From the NCBI GenBank assembly GCA_014529385.2, contig CM043944.1, forward strand, positions 56,553,268-56,617,267: DNA of 64,000 nucleotides, in the 5' to 3' direction. The position numbers and the translations under genes were made by a program. Positions 34,636-46,700 of this stretch are shown in pieces. The stretch's first letter is position 1. Every line of letters starts with the position of its first letter. Below the pieces are notes generated by a model. It was not told the DNA's origin and did not search any database. It saw only the letters and a list, made by a program, of their open reading frames with translations. This DNA is from Adiantum capillus-veneris. Lineage: Eukaryota > Streptophyta > Polypodiopsida > Polypodiales > Pteridaceae.

Positions 34636-35193
34636 TGTCATAAAATCTAATATCTAACCAACCCAAATGATTTTTTCATATTAAATTGATCACTTAATGT
34701 GGGAGAATAAACGGGAACAAGTGTTAAGATATAGATATGTGCTTATAGATCTATCTCAACACGGGGCCAATAGTAAAGGGGCCCAAATGGGAGATGGTCT
34801 ATCAAGAGCAAGGCTAACCAATGGAGCATAAGACCTTAGGGTTAGCTTCATTGAAGACCTCCAATAATGTGTGTAAAAGTCCTTTGACCTTAGGTAAGCT
34901 AGGGATGAGCTTGAGGTGGGAACCCGGCCCAAGCTCGAGGTGCTTGTCGTGCTTGAGGTGCTTGATTAAGATGCTTGAGGTGCTTGACTGGCTCCATGCT
35001 TGAGGTGCTTGACTTGGTGCATGATTAAGGTGCTTGAGGTGCCTTGAGAAGCTTGCTTGAGATGCTTGTGGGAACACCCCCTACTTCAAGTGCTTAGTCA
35101 TGCTTGATGACTAAGGGGCTTGCTCATCCAAAGTCAAAAAGATCCCTACAAGGAGGGGGGCGATCCTACAAGGGGGGGGGGGGGATGAGAGAG

Positions 35194-35234
<41 letters not shown>

Positions 35235-36252
35235 GGGAAGCCCCAGCTTGAAGAGGCAGCAAGGACACTTGTCAAGTTCCTCCTCATGTTGCCCTCATGG
35301 TGTGCCTGAAGCCTATTGGTTGGCCACCCAAGGGGTCCAATGATAATTTAGGATATTTAATTAATTGATTTTGCATTTATCAAGTCCTCTCTCTCAAAGG
35401 GGAAAGGGGGACACTTGTCCCAAGGCTACCCCTGTTGCTTGTAATGGGTCCTGCTTGTGATTGGCTAGGCCTGGAAGGGTCCAATGAGCTTCAAGCATGA
35501 GCTACAAGGGGGGGTCGACCCAAGCAAGCTAGGGGGGTGCTTAGGGGGTATACTCACCCACACACACTCACAAACACTCTCATTGTGTGCTATGCAAAGG
35601 GCAAGAGCTTCCTCTCCAAGCAAGTAGAGGTTGAGAGCCTACACCAACACTCTTGGCTATGGAGTGCAAATCCAACCAAGAGCCATGCTTCAATGCTTGA
35701 GCTTGTCATCTCCTTCTTCTTCATTACTATGCTATTATGTATGCTTAGCTCAAGAGTTATGATAAGTGAGGAACTAGCTCTTTCTCGTATGAAATGTTTC
35801 TTCTTCCTCTTCCCTACCCTCATTCCCTGCTAGCTCTCTCCACCTTCGAAGGTGTTTGAGGTCTTGGGACTGAGGCTTGGTATAGTTAAAGATTTCTTCA
35901 AGTTTAGGTAATGCTATGATGGTGATGCATGAAGCTTTCCATCTTCATTGCTTCACCTAGGTGACAAGGAACACAAAGAATGTATTGTAACAAGTCTCTC
36001 TTTATGGGAGAAATCATAATACAAATACCTATTGGAGGGGGGACCGGCTCCACATAAATCCGGTCCTCAACTGTTGTCATGTTCTCTAAATTCTCTCTCT
36101 TGCAAAAGTATTGTCTATGCCAAGTTAACTAATTGCTATGATTATGTTGCTATCTTCAATTATGTCTACCCGCTATGCTCACAAAATCATTTCTTGAAAG
36201 TATTCTCATTAAATTCCGCTACTCTCAAATTGAATAGGCAAATTCCATTACA
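34636..36252 (+). repeat. 5' LTR of chromovirus
   Basis: 1,617 bp, starting TGTCATAAAA and ending CCATTACA. It contains a short-unit minisatellite of GCTTGAGGTGCTTGA variants (about 34,940-35,090), a G12-13 tract (about 35,168-35,180) and a (CA)n tract (about 35,193-35,232). In LTRs this region carries the promoter and polyadenylation signals, but no convincing TATA box was chosen. Confidence 0.95.
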
Positions 36253-36253
36253 T

Positions 36254-36265
36254 TGGTATCAGAGC
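36254..36265 (+). promoter_or_regulatory. Primer binding site for initiator-Met tRNA
   Basis: TGGTATCAGAGC begins one base after the 5' LTR. It is complementary to the 3' end of initiator-Met tRNA and primes reverse transcription. Confidence 0.93.
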
Positions 36266-36605
36266 ATTTGGTTTCTCTTTTTTCTTGCTTAAGAAGAGAG
36301 GTCCTTAAGAAGCCTATAAATGGTTGATGTTGTTAATTATAATAGAGTAAGTGGAACTGGGATCTAATATCGGTTTTGTTAAGCCCACTATGTGGGGGAT
36401 GGTGCACACCTCGAGAGCTTTGGACTTAATAATGGAGTCTTTTTAGACTTGCCTACGGCTTTACCATTATTGAGCCATAAGAAGTCCGAAAGGAGCTAGC
36501 CCTTGGCAACTCTGCTATGTTAGACCTACTCCTCTACTCTCTATAATTAACCACTTTGAGCCGTGGGTGTAGATACTTAAGAGCCGATTTTCTAAGGCTA
36601 AGAGG

Positions 36606-37155
36606 AGTGGAAACTAAGGTTTTGTATTGCCAAAGCATACACTAAGTATAAACCTAAATTTTGTTAACATGGCTGACAATAATCAAGAGAGTAGAATGAA
36701 CATTGATAGCTTTGATTTTGCACATGAAGGTGCTAATGATGATGCTCCCATGTTTGTGAATTATCTCGTCACTAGGTTGCAACAAGCTATGGGCAGCCCT
36801 GTTTTGCAAGCCGAAGTTACTCAACAACTTCGTGCTTATGGAATTTCCCTTCCTCTCTCAGAGGAGAGAGAGAGCTTAGGAGTGGCAACTAAGGTTTTGT
36901 ATTGCCAAGGCACACTAAGTATAAACCTAAATTTTGTTAACATGGTTGACAATAATCAAGAGAGTAGAATGAACATTGATAGCTTTGATTTTGCACATGA
37001 AGGTGCTAATGATGATGCTCCCATGTTTGTGAATTATCTCGCCACTAGGTTGCAACAAGCTATGGGCAACCCTTTTTTGCAAGCCGAAGTTACTCAACAA
37101 CTTCGTGCTTATGGAATTTCCCTTCCTCTCCCAGAGGAGAGAGAGAGCTTAGGAG
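36606..37155 (+). repeat. 275-bp tandem duplication spanning the gag start
   Basis: Copies 36,606-36,880 and 36,881-37,155 are nearly identical and each carries the leader, the ATG context and the first ~64 codons of gag. Small differences (GCTGAC versus GTTGAC after ATG, a two-base change in the leader) show the copies have begun to diverge. Confidence 0.92.
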
Positions 37156-37238
37156 GCCTCTTGAAGAGACCCCCAAAAGAATACTCTCTCCCATTCGAGA
37201 GGAGGAATCCAAAGAGAAAGAAAGCAATGACAGTCTAA
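36669..37238 (+). CDS. Chromovirus Gag N-terminal part (duplicated, frameshifted)
   Basis: Starts MADNNQESRMNIDSFDF at the first ATG after the primer site. The frame contains the N-terminal module twice because of the tandem duplication: once from 36,669, then again after a linker translated from duplicated leader (starting MVDNNQ at 36,942). Each module ends LRAYGISLPL..EERE. After the GA-rich run at 37,130-37,147 the natural Gag continues in another frame (RPLEETPKRILSP), so this frame ends prematurely in a meaningless tail at 37,238. The same GA run exists in both duplicate units. Confidence 0.75.
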   Translation: MADNNQESRMNIDSFDFAHEGANDDAPMFVNYLVTRLQQAMGSPVLQAEVTQQLRAYGISLPLSEERESLGVATKVLYCQGTLSINLNFVNMVDNNQESRMNIDSFDFAHEGANDDAPMFVNYLATRLQQAMGNPFLQAEVTQQLRAYGISLPLPEERESLGGLLKRPPKEYSLPFERRNPKRKKAMTV

Positions 37239-38110
37239 GTTCTTCTGAAGATGTGGCTCCACGAAGACGGCGGTCTAGACGATCGCCTACTCCTCCCAAG
37301 AGGAAAAGAGCAACCTATAGTCCTTCTCCTCATCACTTTGAAAGGCAAGAGAGGAAACAAAGGAAGAAAAGGGCTAGGAAGAGGTCACCCTCTTCTCCTT
37401 CTTCTTCACCTTCCTCCTCTTCCGATGAAAGTTATGGCTATTCTCCTAGAGAATACAAGAGGGGAGGACATCGCAAATCATTTCTTGCATGGCGAAGGTC
37501 ACAAAAGCTAAAGAAGTTCAAGGAGGGAGGAAAGAGTATCTCTTTTCTCACCTACGATGGCACCTTTGGTGCTATTGACAAAGTGTTGGCCTTCATCAAG
37601 CAATTTGATGCGGCCTTTGGGGACGAGGGCTTCACAGAGTCCTCCAAGCTACGCCATGTAGCTATGCACTTCCAAAAATCAGCTCGTCAATGGTGGGCTA
37701 GCCTTCGTGGCAATGGAGAAGTCCCAAAGACATGGAAAACTCTACAAGTTTCCATCATGAAGCAATTTCTTCCAAGTGATACTAAAGATAAAGTTCTTAC
37801 CGAATGGCGCGGCTTGAAGCTTCTCTCTCATGAGTCTATCAACAAGTATGTAGACAAGTTTTGGGATTTACATCTCAAAGCTACTGTCTTTCAAAAGATA
37901 GACTTTGCCGAGCAAAGACAGCAATTCTGTGCGGGATTACCTGAAGAGATGGCCGAATACATCAACTCTCAACGGACCGGTACTATTACCGAAGTAATCC
38001 ACCACACCATGGTTTCTTCATGCATCAATTTCCATCAAGGGGCTAGACGCAATGTCAAGCCCATGGAAAACAAAGATAAAAATGATGCAAAGGGGAAATC
38101 CAATGCTTAA
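37142..38110 (+). CDS. Chromovirus Gag main part (retrotransposon gag domain)
   Basis: Continuation of Gag after the frameshift. It opens with an acidic-serine patch and a basic region (APRRRRSRRSPTPPKRKR), then a serine tract. The retrotransposon_gag core follows: LTYDGTFGAIDKVLAFIKQF, then KLRHVAMHFQKSARQWW and TWKTLQVSIMKQFLP, and ends with QRQQFCAGLPEEMAEYI. This domain assembles the particle. A TAA at 38,108-38,110 closes it, but the same frame continues without another stop into the zinc knuckle and pol, so the TAA either is a nonsense mutation or is read through. CAA to TAA by C-to-T change is the simplest origin. Confidence 0.88.
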   Translation, partial: RELRRPLEETPKRILSPIREEESKEKESNDSLSSSEDVAPRRRRSRRSPTPPKRKRATYSPSPHHFERQERKQRKKRARKRSPSSPSSSPSSSSDESYGYSPREYKRGGHRKSFLAWRRSQKLKKFKEGGKSISFLTYDGTFGAIDKVLAFIKQFDAAFGDEGFTESSKLRHVAMHFQKSARQWWASLRGNGEVPKTWKTLQVSIMKQFLPSDTKDKVLTEWRGLKLLSHESINKYVDKFWDLHLKATVFQKIDFAEQRQQFCAGLPEEMAEYINSQRTGTITEVIHHTMVSSCINFHQGARRNVKPMENKDKNDAKGKSNA

Positions 38111-41100
38111 AATAATTCCCAAGGCACTTCCAACAACAACAATCGATCCAAGGAGAAGGGAGTTTACAAAGGTAAAAACAAACTCTCTCCTGAAGAGCTT
38201 GAAGCTTTTCGCAAGGACCATAAGTGTTTCAAGTGTGGGGAGCAAGGACATGGCTATCGTTCTTGCCCCAAGAAGAATACTCGCAATGAGACTCCTAGGG
38301 CTTCCACCATCGAAGCTCCAAAAGAGGATGCTCATTGCAAAGGATCATCACTCTCCTATGCTTGGGGAAAGGTAAGAGAGCATGATGCCTTCATCTTGTT
38401 TGACCCTGGCTCTACTCTCAACTTCATATCAATAGAGTTGGCCACCAAGTTGGGCATTCAAGCTTTTGAGATGGGAGATATAGTAACAACTGATGCAGCT
38501 TTCAAGGGACAACGAGCCTCCGTTACTCCCTTGATTGGGAATTTGAGGCTTCATGTCCAAAGATATGTCGACAAAGAAGACTTCTTCATCTCTCCTCTCC
38601 AACATCAGGATGTTATCCTAGGGGCACCATGGTTTGATCGCATGGCTGCCAACATGAAGTTCCCTGAAAGGAGAATTTACTTCACCTACAGGGGAAAGAA
38701 CATGTATATAGATGCTAGTGAGCGTGGTCGCACTATTCCACTTGTAAATCCTCTTTCTTTTGATAAATCAATGAAGAGCTCAGTTTCTGCGTACATGATT
38801 TATGTCAAAGAGTCTCTAAAAGCTAATAATGTTTCATCAAATGAAAATGATAGGAATCAAGAAGAGTTAGACTTGTCTACTTTTCTAAAAGGATTCCAAG
38901 ATGTGTTCATCGATGATATCCCTATAGACCTACCTCCAAAACGAGGGGATGATGATCATCGTATTGAGATCCTTCCAGGAAGCTCACCGCCTAACAAACC
39001 TCCTTATCGAGTCTCACAAGCTCAACAAGAGGAGATTATGAGGCAAGTACAGGAATTGGTAGACAAAGGGATGGTGAGGCCTAGTTCCTTTCCCTTTTGT
39101 TCTCCACTCCTTTTAGTGCAAAAGAAAGATGGTACATACCGTATGTGTGTGGACTATCGAGCACTAAACCATATCACTATCAAAAACAGATTTCCCGTGC
39201 CTCGGGTAGAAGATCTGTTTGATAAGCTACAAGGCTCTACCTACTTCAGTAGGATTGACCTTAAGAGTGGCTATCATCAAATAAGGATAGTGGATGAAGA
39301 TATCCTAAAGACCGCGTTTCGCACAACATTTGGTCTTTATGAATATCTAGTCATGCCTTTTGGCTTGACTAATGCACCAGCTACTTTCAATCGTCTCATG
39401 GAGAAACTTTTTAGACCATATCGTAAATTCACTGGAGTGTTCTTTGATGATATCATCATCTACTCCAAGTCTTTGGAGGAACATAAGCAACATCTCCAAG
39501 TGATTTTTCAAGCCTTGAGAGAGAACAAACTTTTTCTCAACCAAAAGAAAAGTGAATTCTTCCTTCAAGAGATTCAATATCTAGGTCATATTATCTCTCA
39601 CGATGGTATTCGTATGGATCCATCAAAGCTAGAGGTAATAAAATCATGGCCTAAACCAAGGAATCTACATGAGCTAAGAAGCTTTATTGGTATGTGTGCA
39701 TACTATAGACGCTTCATAGCAAAATTCTCTCAAGTAGCAGGACCACTACACGACTTAACAAAGAAGAACGTTAAGTTTGTATGGACTGCTAAGGAGCAAA
39801 ATGCTTTTGAAAAACTCAAAGAGAAGCTTACTTCCCAACCAGTCCTCGTGCTTCCGGATCTCTCAAAGCCATTTGAGGTCCAATGTGATGCTTGTGGTGA
39901 TTGCCTTGGAGCGGTTTTGCTTCAAGAAGGGCATGCAATAGCATATGAGAGCCGAAGGCTCAATAGTGATGAACGAGTCTTGGGCATTTATGAGAAAGAG
40001 CTTTTAGCTGTTCTACATGCCCTAGACACATGGAAGCACTACTTATTGGGGACTCCATTTATCCTACAAACCGACCACCAAAGTCTCAAGTATTTCATGA
40101 CGCAAACCAAGCTTTCCGACAAACAAATGAGGTGGGCAAATTTTCTTTCGCAATTTAATTTCCATATTGCTCACATAGCTGGTAAGCACAATCAAGTTGC
40201 CGATGCACTTTCACGACGACCAAAAGTTAATGCGGTGTCTATAGCTACTCACAATGATCTATCCTCTATGATAGATGAGTATGCTACTGACCCTGACTTT
40301 AGAGACATAATGTCAGCCCTTGCTTTGGGGAAGAAAGAGGAACCATTCACCTTGCAGGATGGTTATCTTCTCCACGGAAATAGGCTATGTGTTACCCATT
40401 CCCTTCGTGAGAAGGTTATGTATGAATACCATGCTCCTCCATATGCAGGGCATAGAGGTATTCAACCTACTCTCCGAGGAGTAGAGACGTATTTCTATTG
40501 GCCTACCCTGAAAGTGGACATACAAGAGTATGTTTCAAAATGTGTAGTATGCCAAAAGACCAAGTATGATAGAGGGAAGAAACCTGGATTACTCCAACCA
40601 TTGCCTATTCTAAATTCACCATGGGAGAGTATATCCATGGATTTCATCTTTGGATTACCCAAGTCTATCCATGGGAATACACGAATATGGACAATAGTCG
40701 ACAGGTTTAGCAAGCAAGCACATTTTATTCCTTTCAAAAAGACTATTAAGGCACATCAAATGGCAACTCTCTTCATATCTTCGATTTTCAAGCACCATGG
40801 ATTACCCACATCCATCGTGTCAGATAGAGATCCTAGAATGACCAGTAATTTCTGTAAAGGTCTCTTTGAAAATCTAGGAACAAGATTGAATTTCTCTTCG
40901 GCCTATCACCCACAAACGGATGGCCAAAGTGAGATAGCCAATCTTACGATACTCGATCTACTCAAAACTTATGTTACCGAAGTAGATCAACGCTCACAAT
41001 GGGAAAAGTATTTACCGCTAGTAGAGTATGCCTACAATAATACTGTACATACTTCTACGGGGAAAGCACCTTTCGAGATCATAGAGGGAAGACCTAAAAG

Positions 41101-41719
41101 TCTCTTGCTACTCAAAGGACATGGGAAGATCTTCGCCGCCGATGAGTATAGCCGTGACCTACAAGAATATTTTCAAAAGATTAGGGAGGCTATAGCCATC
41201 TCTCAACAAAGGCAAAAAGCTGCTACTGATAAGCATAGAAGAGCCTTAATGTTCAAAGAAAATGATTGGGCCTTACTCAAGTTTCCTAAGGCTCGATTAA
41301 GGCAAATGACGGGCAAAAATCCTACGGGCCATCAAAAGTATTATGCTAAACTAGCAAAAAGATACTATGGTCCTTTCCAAATCTTGAAGCCTATCAATGA
41401 GACGGCTTATCAACTCAAGCTGCCCAACCATTGGCTTATACACAATGCCTTTCATGTAAGCCTACTTAAGCCCTACAAAGGAGAGCCACCAATTGAACCA
41501 ATTATTGAAGACCCTCCCGAAGTCGAAGACCAAGAAGAGGTGCTACAACCCGAAGTTGTCCTTCGGCATGAAGACAAGGTACTACGACATGGTAAGATAA
41601 TCCGAAGGTATCTTATTAAGTTCAAAAATTATCCTTTTGAAGATGCTAAATGGATGCAAGGAGTACAACTTAAGGATAGTATGAACCTTGTCAATGCTTA
41701 CAATGCTACATTAGAGTAA
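38111..41719 (+). CDS. Chromovirus Pol: knuckle, protease, RT, RNase H, integrase, chromodomain
   Basis: One open frame of about 1,200 codons. Order: CCHC knuckle CFKCGEQGHGYRSC (38,228-38,269); protease with LFDPGSTLNF; RT with KKDGTYRMCVDYRALN, YLVMPFGLTNAP and the catalytic FFDD (Asp pair at 39,446-39,451, residues 351-352 counting from 38,396); RNase H with VQCDACGDCLGAVLLQ and TDHQSLKYF; integrase with an HHCC finger (CVVCQ at 40,541) and a DDE core of Asp749, Asp810 and Glu846 with exactly 35 residues between the last two; and a C-terminal chromodomain-like segment (VLRHGKIIRRYLIKFKNYP, EDAKW). The chromodomain places it among chromoviruses, whose integrases are steered to particular chromatin. 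FFDD in place of YVDD/FIDD is a mild variant. All catalytic residues appear present. Confidence 0.95.
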   Translation, partial: NNSQGTSNNNNRSKEKGVYKGKNKLSPEELEAFRKDHKCFKCGEQGHGYRSCPKKNTRNETPRASTIEAPKEDAHCKGSSLSYAWGKVREHDAFILFDPGSTLNFISIELATKLGIQAFEMGDIVTTDAAFKGQRASVTPLIGNLRLHVQRYVDKEDFFISPLQHQDVILGAPWFDRMAANMKFPERRIYFTYRGKNMYIDASERGRTIPLVNPLSFDKSMKSSVSAYMIYVKESLKANNVSSNENDRNQEELDLSTFLKGFQDVFIDDIPIDLPPKRGDDDHRIEILPGSSPPNKPPYRVSQAQQEEIMRQVQELVDKGMVRPSSFPFCSPLLLVQKKDGTYRMCVDYRALNHITIKNRFPVPRVEDLFDKLQGSTYFSRIDLKSGYHQIRIVDEDILKTAFRTTFGLYEYLVMPFGLTNAPATFNRLMEKLFRPYRKFTGVFFDDIIIYSKSLEEHKQHLQVIFQALRENKLFLNQKKSEFFLQEIQYLGHIISHDGIRMDPSKLEVIKSWPKPRNLHELRSFIGMCAYYRRFIAKFSQVAGPLHDLTKKNVKFVWTAKEQNAFEKLKEKLTSQPVLVLPDLSKPFEVQCDACGDCLGAVLLQEGHAIAYESRRLNSDERVLGIYEKELLAVLHALDTWKHYLLGTPFILQTDHQSLKYFMTQTKLSDKQMRWANFLSQFNFHIAHIAGKHNQVADALSRRPKVNAVSIATHNDLSSMIDEYATDPDFRDIMSALALGKKEEPFTLQDGYLLHGNRLCVTHSLREKVMYEYHAPPYAGHRGIQPTLRGVETYFYWPTLKVDIQEYVSKCVVCQKTKYDRGKKPGLLQPLPILNSPWESISMDFIFGLPKSIHGNTRIWTIVDRFSKQAHFIPFKKTIKAHQMATLFISSIFKHHGLPTSIVSDRDPRMTSNFCKGLFENLGTRLNFSSAYHPQTDGQSEIANLTILDLLKTYVTEVDQRSQWEKYLPLVEYAYNNTVHTSTGKAPFEIIEGRPKSLLLLKGHGKIFAADEYSRDLQEYFQKIREAIAISQQRQKAATDKHRRALMFKENDWALLKFPKARLRQMTGKNPTGHQKYYAKLAKRYYGPFQILKPINETAYQLKLPNHWLIHNAFHVSLLKPYKGEPPIEPIIEDPPEVEDQEEVLQPEVVLRHEDKVLRHGKIIRRYLIKFKNYPFEDAKWMQGVQLKDSMNLVNAYNATLE

Positions 41720-42067
41720 GCAAATGTACAAATTTCTTTTAAATGACTCATGTTTTTGTCTTATAAGACTAGTCCTCTTTTTAATTGTGCACAAATTTAA
41801 CTAGTATGCATGCTTAGAATCATGTTTGTGATGACGACGTCTCTCAAACACCAAGTAGAATTTGTCACTCTACTTTGGGAGAATGAAATGGACTAAAGAG
41901 CAGACATGCTTGCGGCAGCTATGTCTCCCAAGCACCAAATGGATTAGTCATCCATCTTGGAAAGATGTCGTAGGGTAAAAAAGGGATCCTCTACCCGCTA
42001 AGTACGATTGACTAATGACTAAGGCTTTATCTCTTCTAACTCATAGTCGAGGACGACTATGATTTCA
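41720..42067 (+). other. Chromovirus 3' untranslated region
   Basis: 348 bases between the pol stop and the polypurine tract. It has two related segments, each with TCTC(A/C)(A/C)A..ACCAA.T, at about 41,840-41,880 and 41,925-41,970. No ORF. Confidence 0.6.
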
Positions 42068-42079
42068 AGAAAGAGGTAA
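42068..42079 (+). promoter_or_regulatory. Polypurine tract
   Basis: AGAAAGAGGTAA immediately precedes the TG of the 3' LTR, the expected place for plus-strand priming. Confidence 0.75.
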
Positions 42080-42653
42080 TGTCATAAAATCTAATATCTA
42101 ACCAACCCAAATGATTTTTTCATATTAAATTGATCACTTAATGTGGGAGAATAAACGGGAACAAGTGTTAAGATATAGATATGTGCTTATAGATCTATCT
42201 CAACACGGGGCCAATAGTAAAGGGGCCCAAATGGGAGATGGTCTATCAAGAGCAAGGCTAACCAATGGAGCATAAGACCTTAGGGTTAGCTTCATTGAAG
42301 ACCTCCAATAATGTGTGTAAAAGTCCTTTGACCTTAGGTAAGCTAGGGATGAGCTTGAGGTGGGAACCCGGCCCAAGCTCGAGGTGCTTGTCGTGCTTGA
42401 GGTGCTTGTCCTGCTTGAGGTGCTTGATTAAGATGCTTGAGGTGCTTGACTGGCTCCATGCTTGAGGTGCTTGACTTGGTGCATGATTAAGGTGCTTGAG
42501 GTGCCTTGAGAAGCTTGCTTGAGATGCTTGTGGGAACACCCCCTACTTCAAGTGCTTAGTCATGCTTGATGACTAAGGGGCTTGCTCATCCAAGTCAAAA
42601 AGATCCCTACAAGGAGGGGGGCGATCCTACAAGGGGGGGGGGGGATGAGAGAG

Positions 42654-42706
<53 letters not shown>

Positions 42707-43722
42707 GGGAAGCCCCAGCTTGAAGAGGCAGCAAGGACACTTGTCAAGTTCCTCCTCATGTTGCCCTCATGGTGTGCCTGAAGCCTATTGGTTGGCCACC
42801 CAAGGGGTCCAATGATAATTTAGGATATTTAATTAATTGATTTTGCATTTATCAAGTCCTCTCTCTCAAAGGGGAAAGGGGGACACTTGTCCCAAGGCTA
42901 CCCCTGTTGCTTGTAATGGGTCCTGCTTGTGATTGGCTAGGCCTGGAAGGGTCCAATGAGCTTCAAGCATGAGCTACAAGGGGGGGTCGACCCAAGCAAG
43001 CTAGGGGGGTGCTTAGGGGGTATACTCACCCACACACACTCACAAACACTCTCATTGTGTGCTATGCAAAGGGCAAGAGCTTCCTCTCCAAGCAAGTAGA
43101 GGTTGAGAGCCTACACCAACACTCTTGGCTATGGAGTGCAAATCCAACCAAGAGCCATGCTTCAATGCTTGAGCTTGTCATCTCCTTCTTCTTCATTACT
43201 ATGCTATTATGTATGCTAGCTCAAGAGTTATGATAAGTGAGGAACTAGCTCTTTCTCGTATGAAATGTTTCTTCTTCCTCTTCCCTACCCTCATTCCCTG
43301 CTAGCTCTCTCCACCTTCGAAGGTGTTTGAGGTCTTGGGACTGAGGCTTGGTATAGTTAAAGATTTCTTCAAGTTTAGGTAATGCTATGATGGTGATGCA
43401 TGAAGCTTTCCATCTTCATTGCTTCACCTAGGTGACAAGGAACATAAAGAATGTATTGTAACAAGTCTCTCTTTATGGAGAAATCATAATACAAATACCT
43501 ATTGGAGGGGGGACCGGCTCCACATAAATCCGGTCCTCAACTGTTGTCATGTTCTCTAAATTCTCTCTCTTGCAAAAGTATTGTCTATGCCAAGTTAACT
43601 AATTGCTATGATTATGTTGCTATCTTCAATTATGTCTACCCGCTATGCTCACAAAATCATTTCTTGAAAGTATTCTCATTAAATTCCGCTACTCTCAAAT
43701 TGAATAGGCAAATTCCATTACA
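42080..43722 (+). repeat. 3' LTR of chromovirus
   Basis: 1,643 bp, near-identical to 34,636-36,252. Differences seen: an extra 18-bp GTGCTTGAGG-type unit near 42,400, a longer CA tract (42,656-42,704), a shorter G run, a few single-base indels and T for C at 43,445. It is followed by GATCA. Confidence 0.95.
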
Positions 43723-44330
43723 GATCACCTCACAATTTTGTGAGTAATGGTGAACCCATGTTTACCAATCATTTCTAGAGGACTGTTTGTAAACGATTGG
43801 AAACACAACTCAATATCAGTACTGTCGATCATCTAGAGATGGATGGGCACCTTGCAAGTGCTAATCAAGTGCTAGAGGATATGCTAAGAGCGTATATTAG
43901 CAATAAGTAATCCAATTGGAAAGATTAACTCTCTAGTTTGGAGTTTGCTTATCATGCTGCAAAGCATCTTACGACTAAGTTTGGTCCCTTCATGCTTATG
44001 AATGGTTTTCAATCTCCATCACTATATATGGTGGGGTTGGCTAATGATGAAGCATATTAGCAAGTCAAGGACTTTGTCCATGATCATATCAAAACGTTGA
44101 ATGTTGCTCTCAATAATATAAATACAAGAACTATGCTAATGAGACTTGTTGGCAAGTCACTTTCATGGAAAGTTAAGAAGAGGTATTCTTATGTTTTATA
44201 GCACCTTCAGAAAGTTGGAAAATTGGTCATTCATTTATGTTGGAAGATTGCCACCATTGGACGATGTAGCCTATAAAGAACTCAAACCAACATAAATATG
44301 TCAACCCAAGGATGTAGCCGACCTGACTAG
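43723..44330 (+). pseudogene. Family B gypsy integrase, 3' half of a split copy
   Basis: Resumes the frame interrupted at 34,635. Legible are SNGEPMFTNHF (second catalytic Asp replaced, expected SDRxPxF), RTVCKRLETQLNIST, a degenerate HPxTDGQ motif (DHLEMDGHLASAN), VLEDMLRAYISNK, LEFAYHAAKHLTT, FGPFMLMNGFQSPS, MVGLANDEAY, QVKDFVHDHIKTLN and QVTFMES. In-frame stops at several points show it was dead before the chromovirus arrived. 56,753-57,130 is a second copy of the same segment and 16,070-16,120 (minus) a third. Confidence 0.75.
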
Positions 44331-45205
44331 GCGGCATGGAAATGTTGAATGCAATGCCCAAACGGTAAAACATTGAGGAGAGAGGTGTCACTCTCAAGCA
44401 AGGAAGCAACCAAGTGGAAAATGACTAAGTCTCTTGTGCGGTCTAACTAACATGAAAATGGTTGTATAGGGGTCAAATGAACTCCAAATGATATGAAACT
44501 TGAGATTGGGGGTCTATATGCAATAGGTTCCCAACACCAAATCCTGCAAAAGTCACAGTTGGGTAGATCAACCGCAATTGGTTCCACCTCTCAACTTCAC
44601 CAAAAATGATGAATAAGGGGTCATTTGGCTCCTCCCAAGGCCTACTTACCTCTATCCATGCTTAGTTTCACTTAAAAAACCATTAACAACACAAAATGAG
44701 CACTTAATCACACTAAGAGATCTAGAGATAAAATCGCTCTTTGTGTTGCCCACACAGACTCACACATAGCACATTGAACATGTACGTGATGCCAAGAGCA
44801 TGAGGAAGCAGCACATGAAGTTTCATTAGCAATGCTTACTCGTATAAACAGAAGTGAGTGTGCAAGCATAGGTGTACTCTTCACTATGTAAGCTCCCAAG
44901 TAAAAAACAACTCTTTAATAATTACAATTTTTGGCTTATATACCTAAGATGGAAAAATTGGGTTTTTTTCGCTAGAAAGGGATAAGTATCTTCAAAATGT
45001 GATGGGCTATGGCACCTAGCCTCTTTATTAAGTAAAAAATGGTTTGAAAATAATCAAACTCTTTTGAGTTTAGAATTTACAACACCAGCTTAAGCAAAAA
45101 ATAAATAAGTGAGGAAAAAGTGGGTTTATCTGGATAGGCATGATTGGGCTCCTTCATTTCAACACTCCCCCCTCCCGTCTGCTTGTCGTCCCTGAAAAGA
45201 TTTTA
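44331..45205. other. No gene recognised
   Basis: Continuation of decayed retroelement DNA without readable motifs; the ORF at 44,708-44,899 is unrecognised. Confidence 0.4.
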
Positions 45206-45209
45206 GTCT

Positions 45210-46700
<1,491 letters not shown>

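Larger units (their letters stand above)
34636..43722 (+). mobile_element. Young chromodomain Ty3/gypsy retrotransposon (chromovirus)
   Basis: A 9.1-kb element with every expected part: 5' LTR, initiator-Met primer site, gag, protease-RT-RNase H-integrase-chromodomain, polypurine tract, 3' LTR and a perfect GATCA target duplication. The LTRs differ by about one substitution I could see (C at 35,974 versus T at 43,445) plus length changes in simple repeats and an extra 18-bp unit in the 3' copy, so insertion was recent. Two lesions affect coding: a frameshift in a GA run of gag (about 37,130-37,147) and an in-frame TAA at 38,108. The pol part is open for over 1,200 codons. It sits inside an older integrase gene. 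Confidence 0.95.

Noticed and set aside
34814-35077. Minus ORF with SQASFSRHLKHLNHAPSQAPQ repeats
   Set aside because: Shadow of the GCTTGAGGTGCTTGA minisatellite inside the chromovirus LTR; it recurs in the 3' LTR.
34940-35090. Possible CRISPR-like array in the LTR
   Set aside because: Units are short, irregular and without spacers; the context is a plant LTR.
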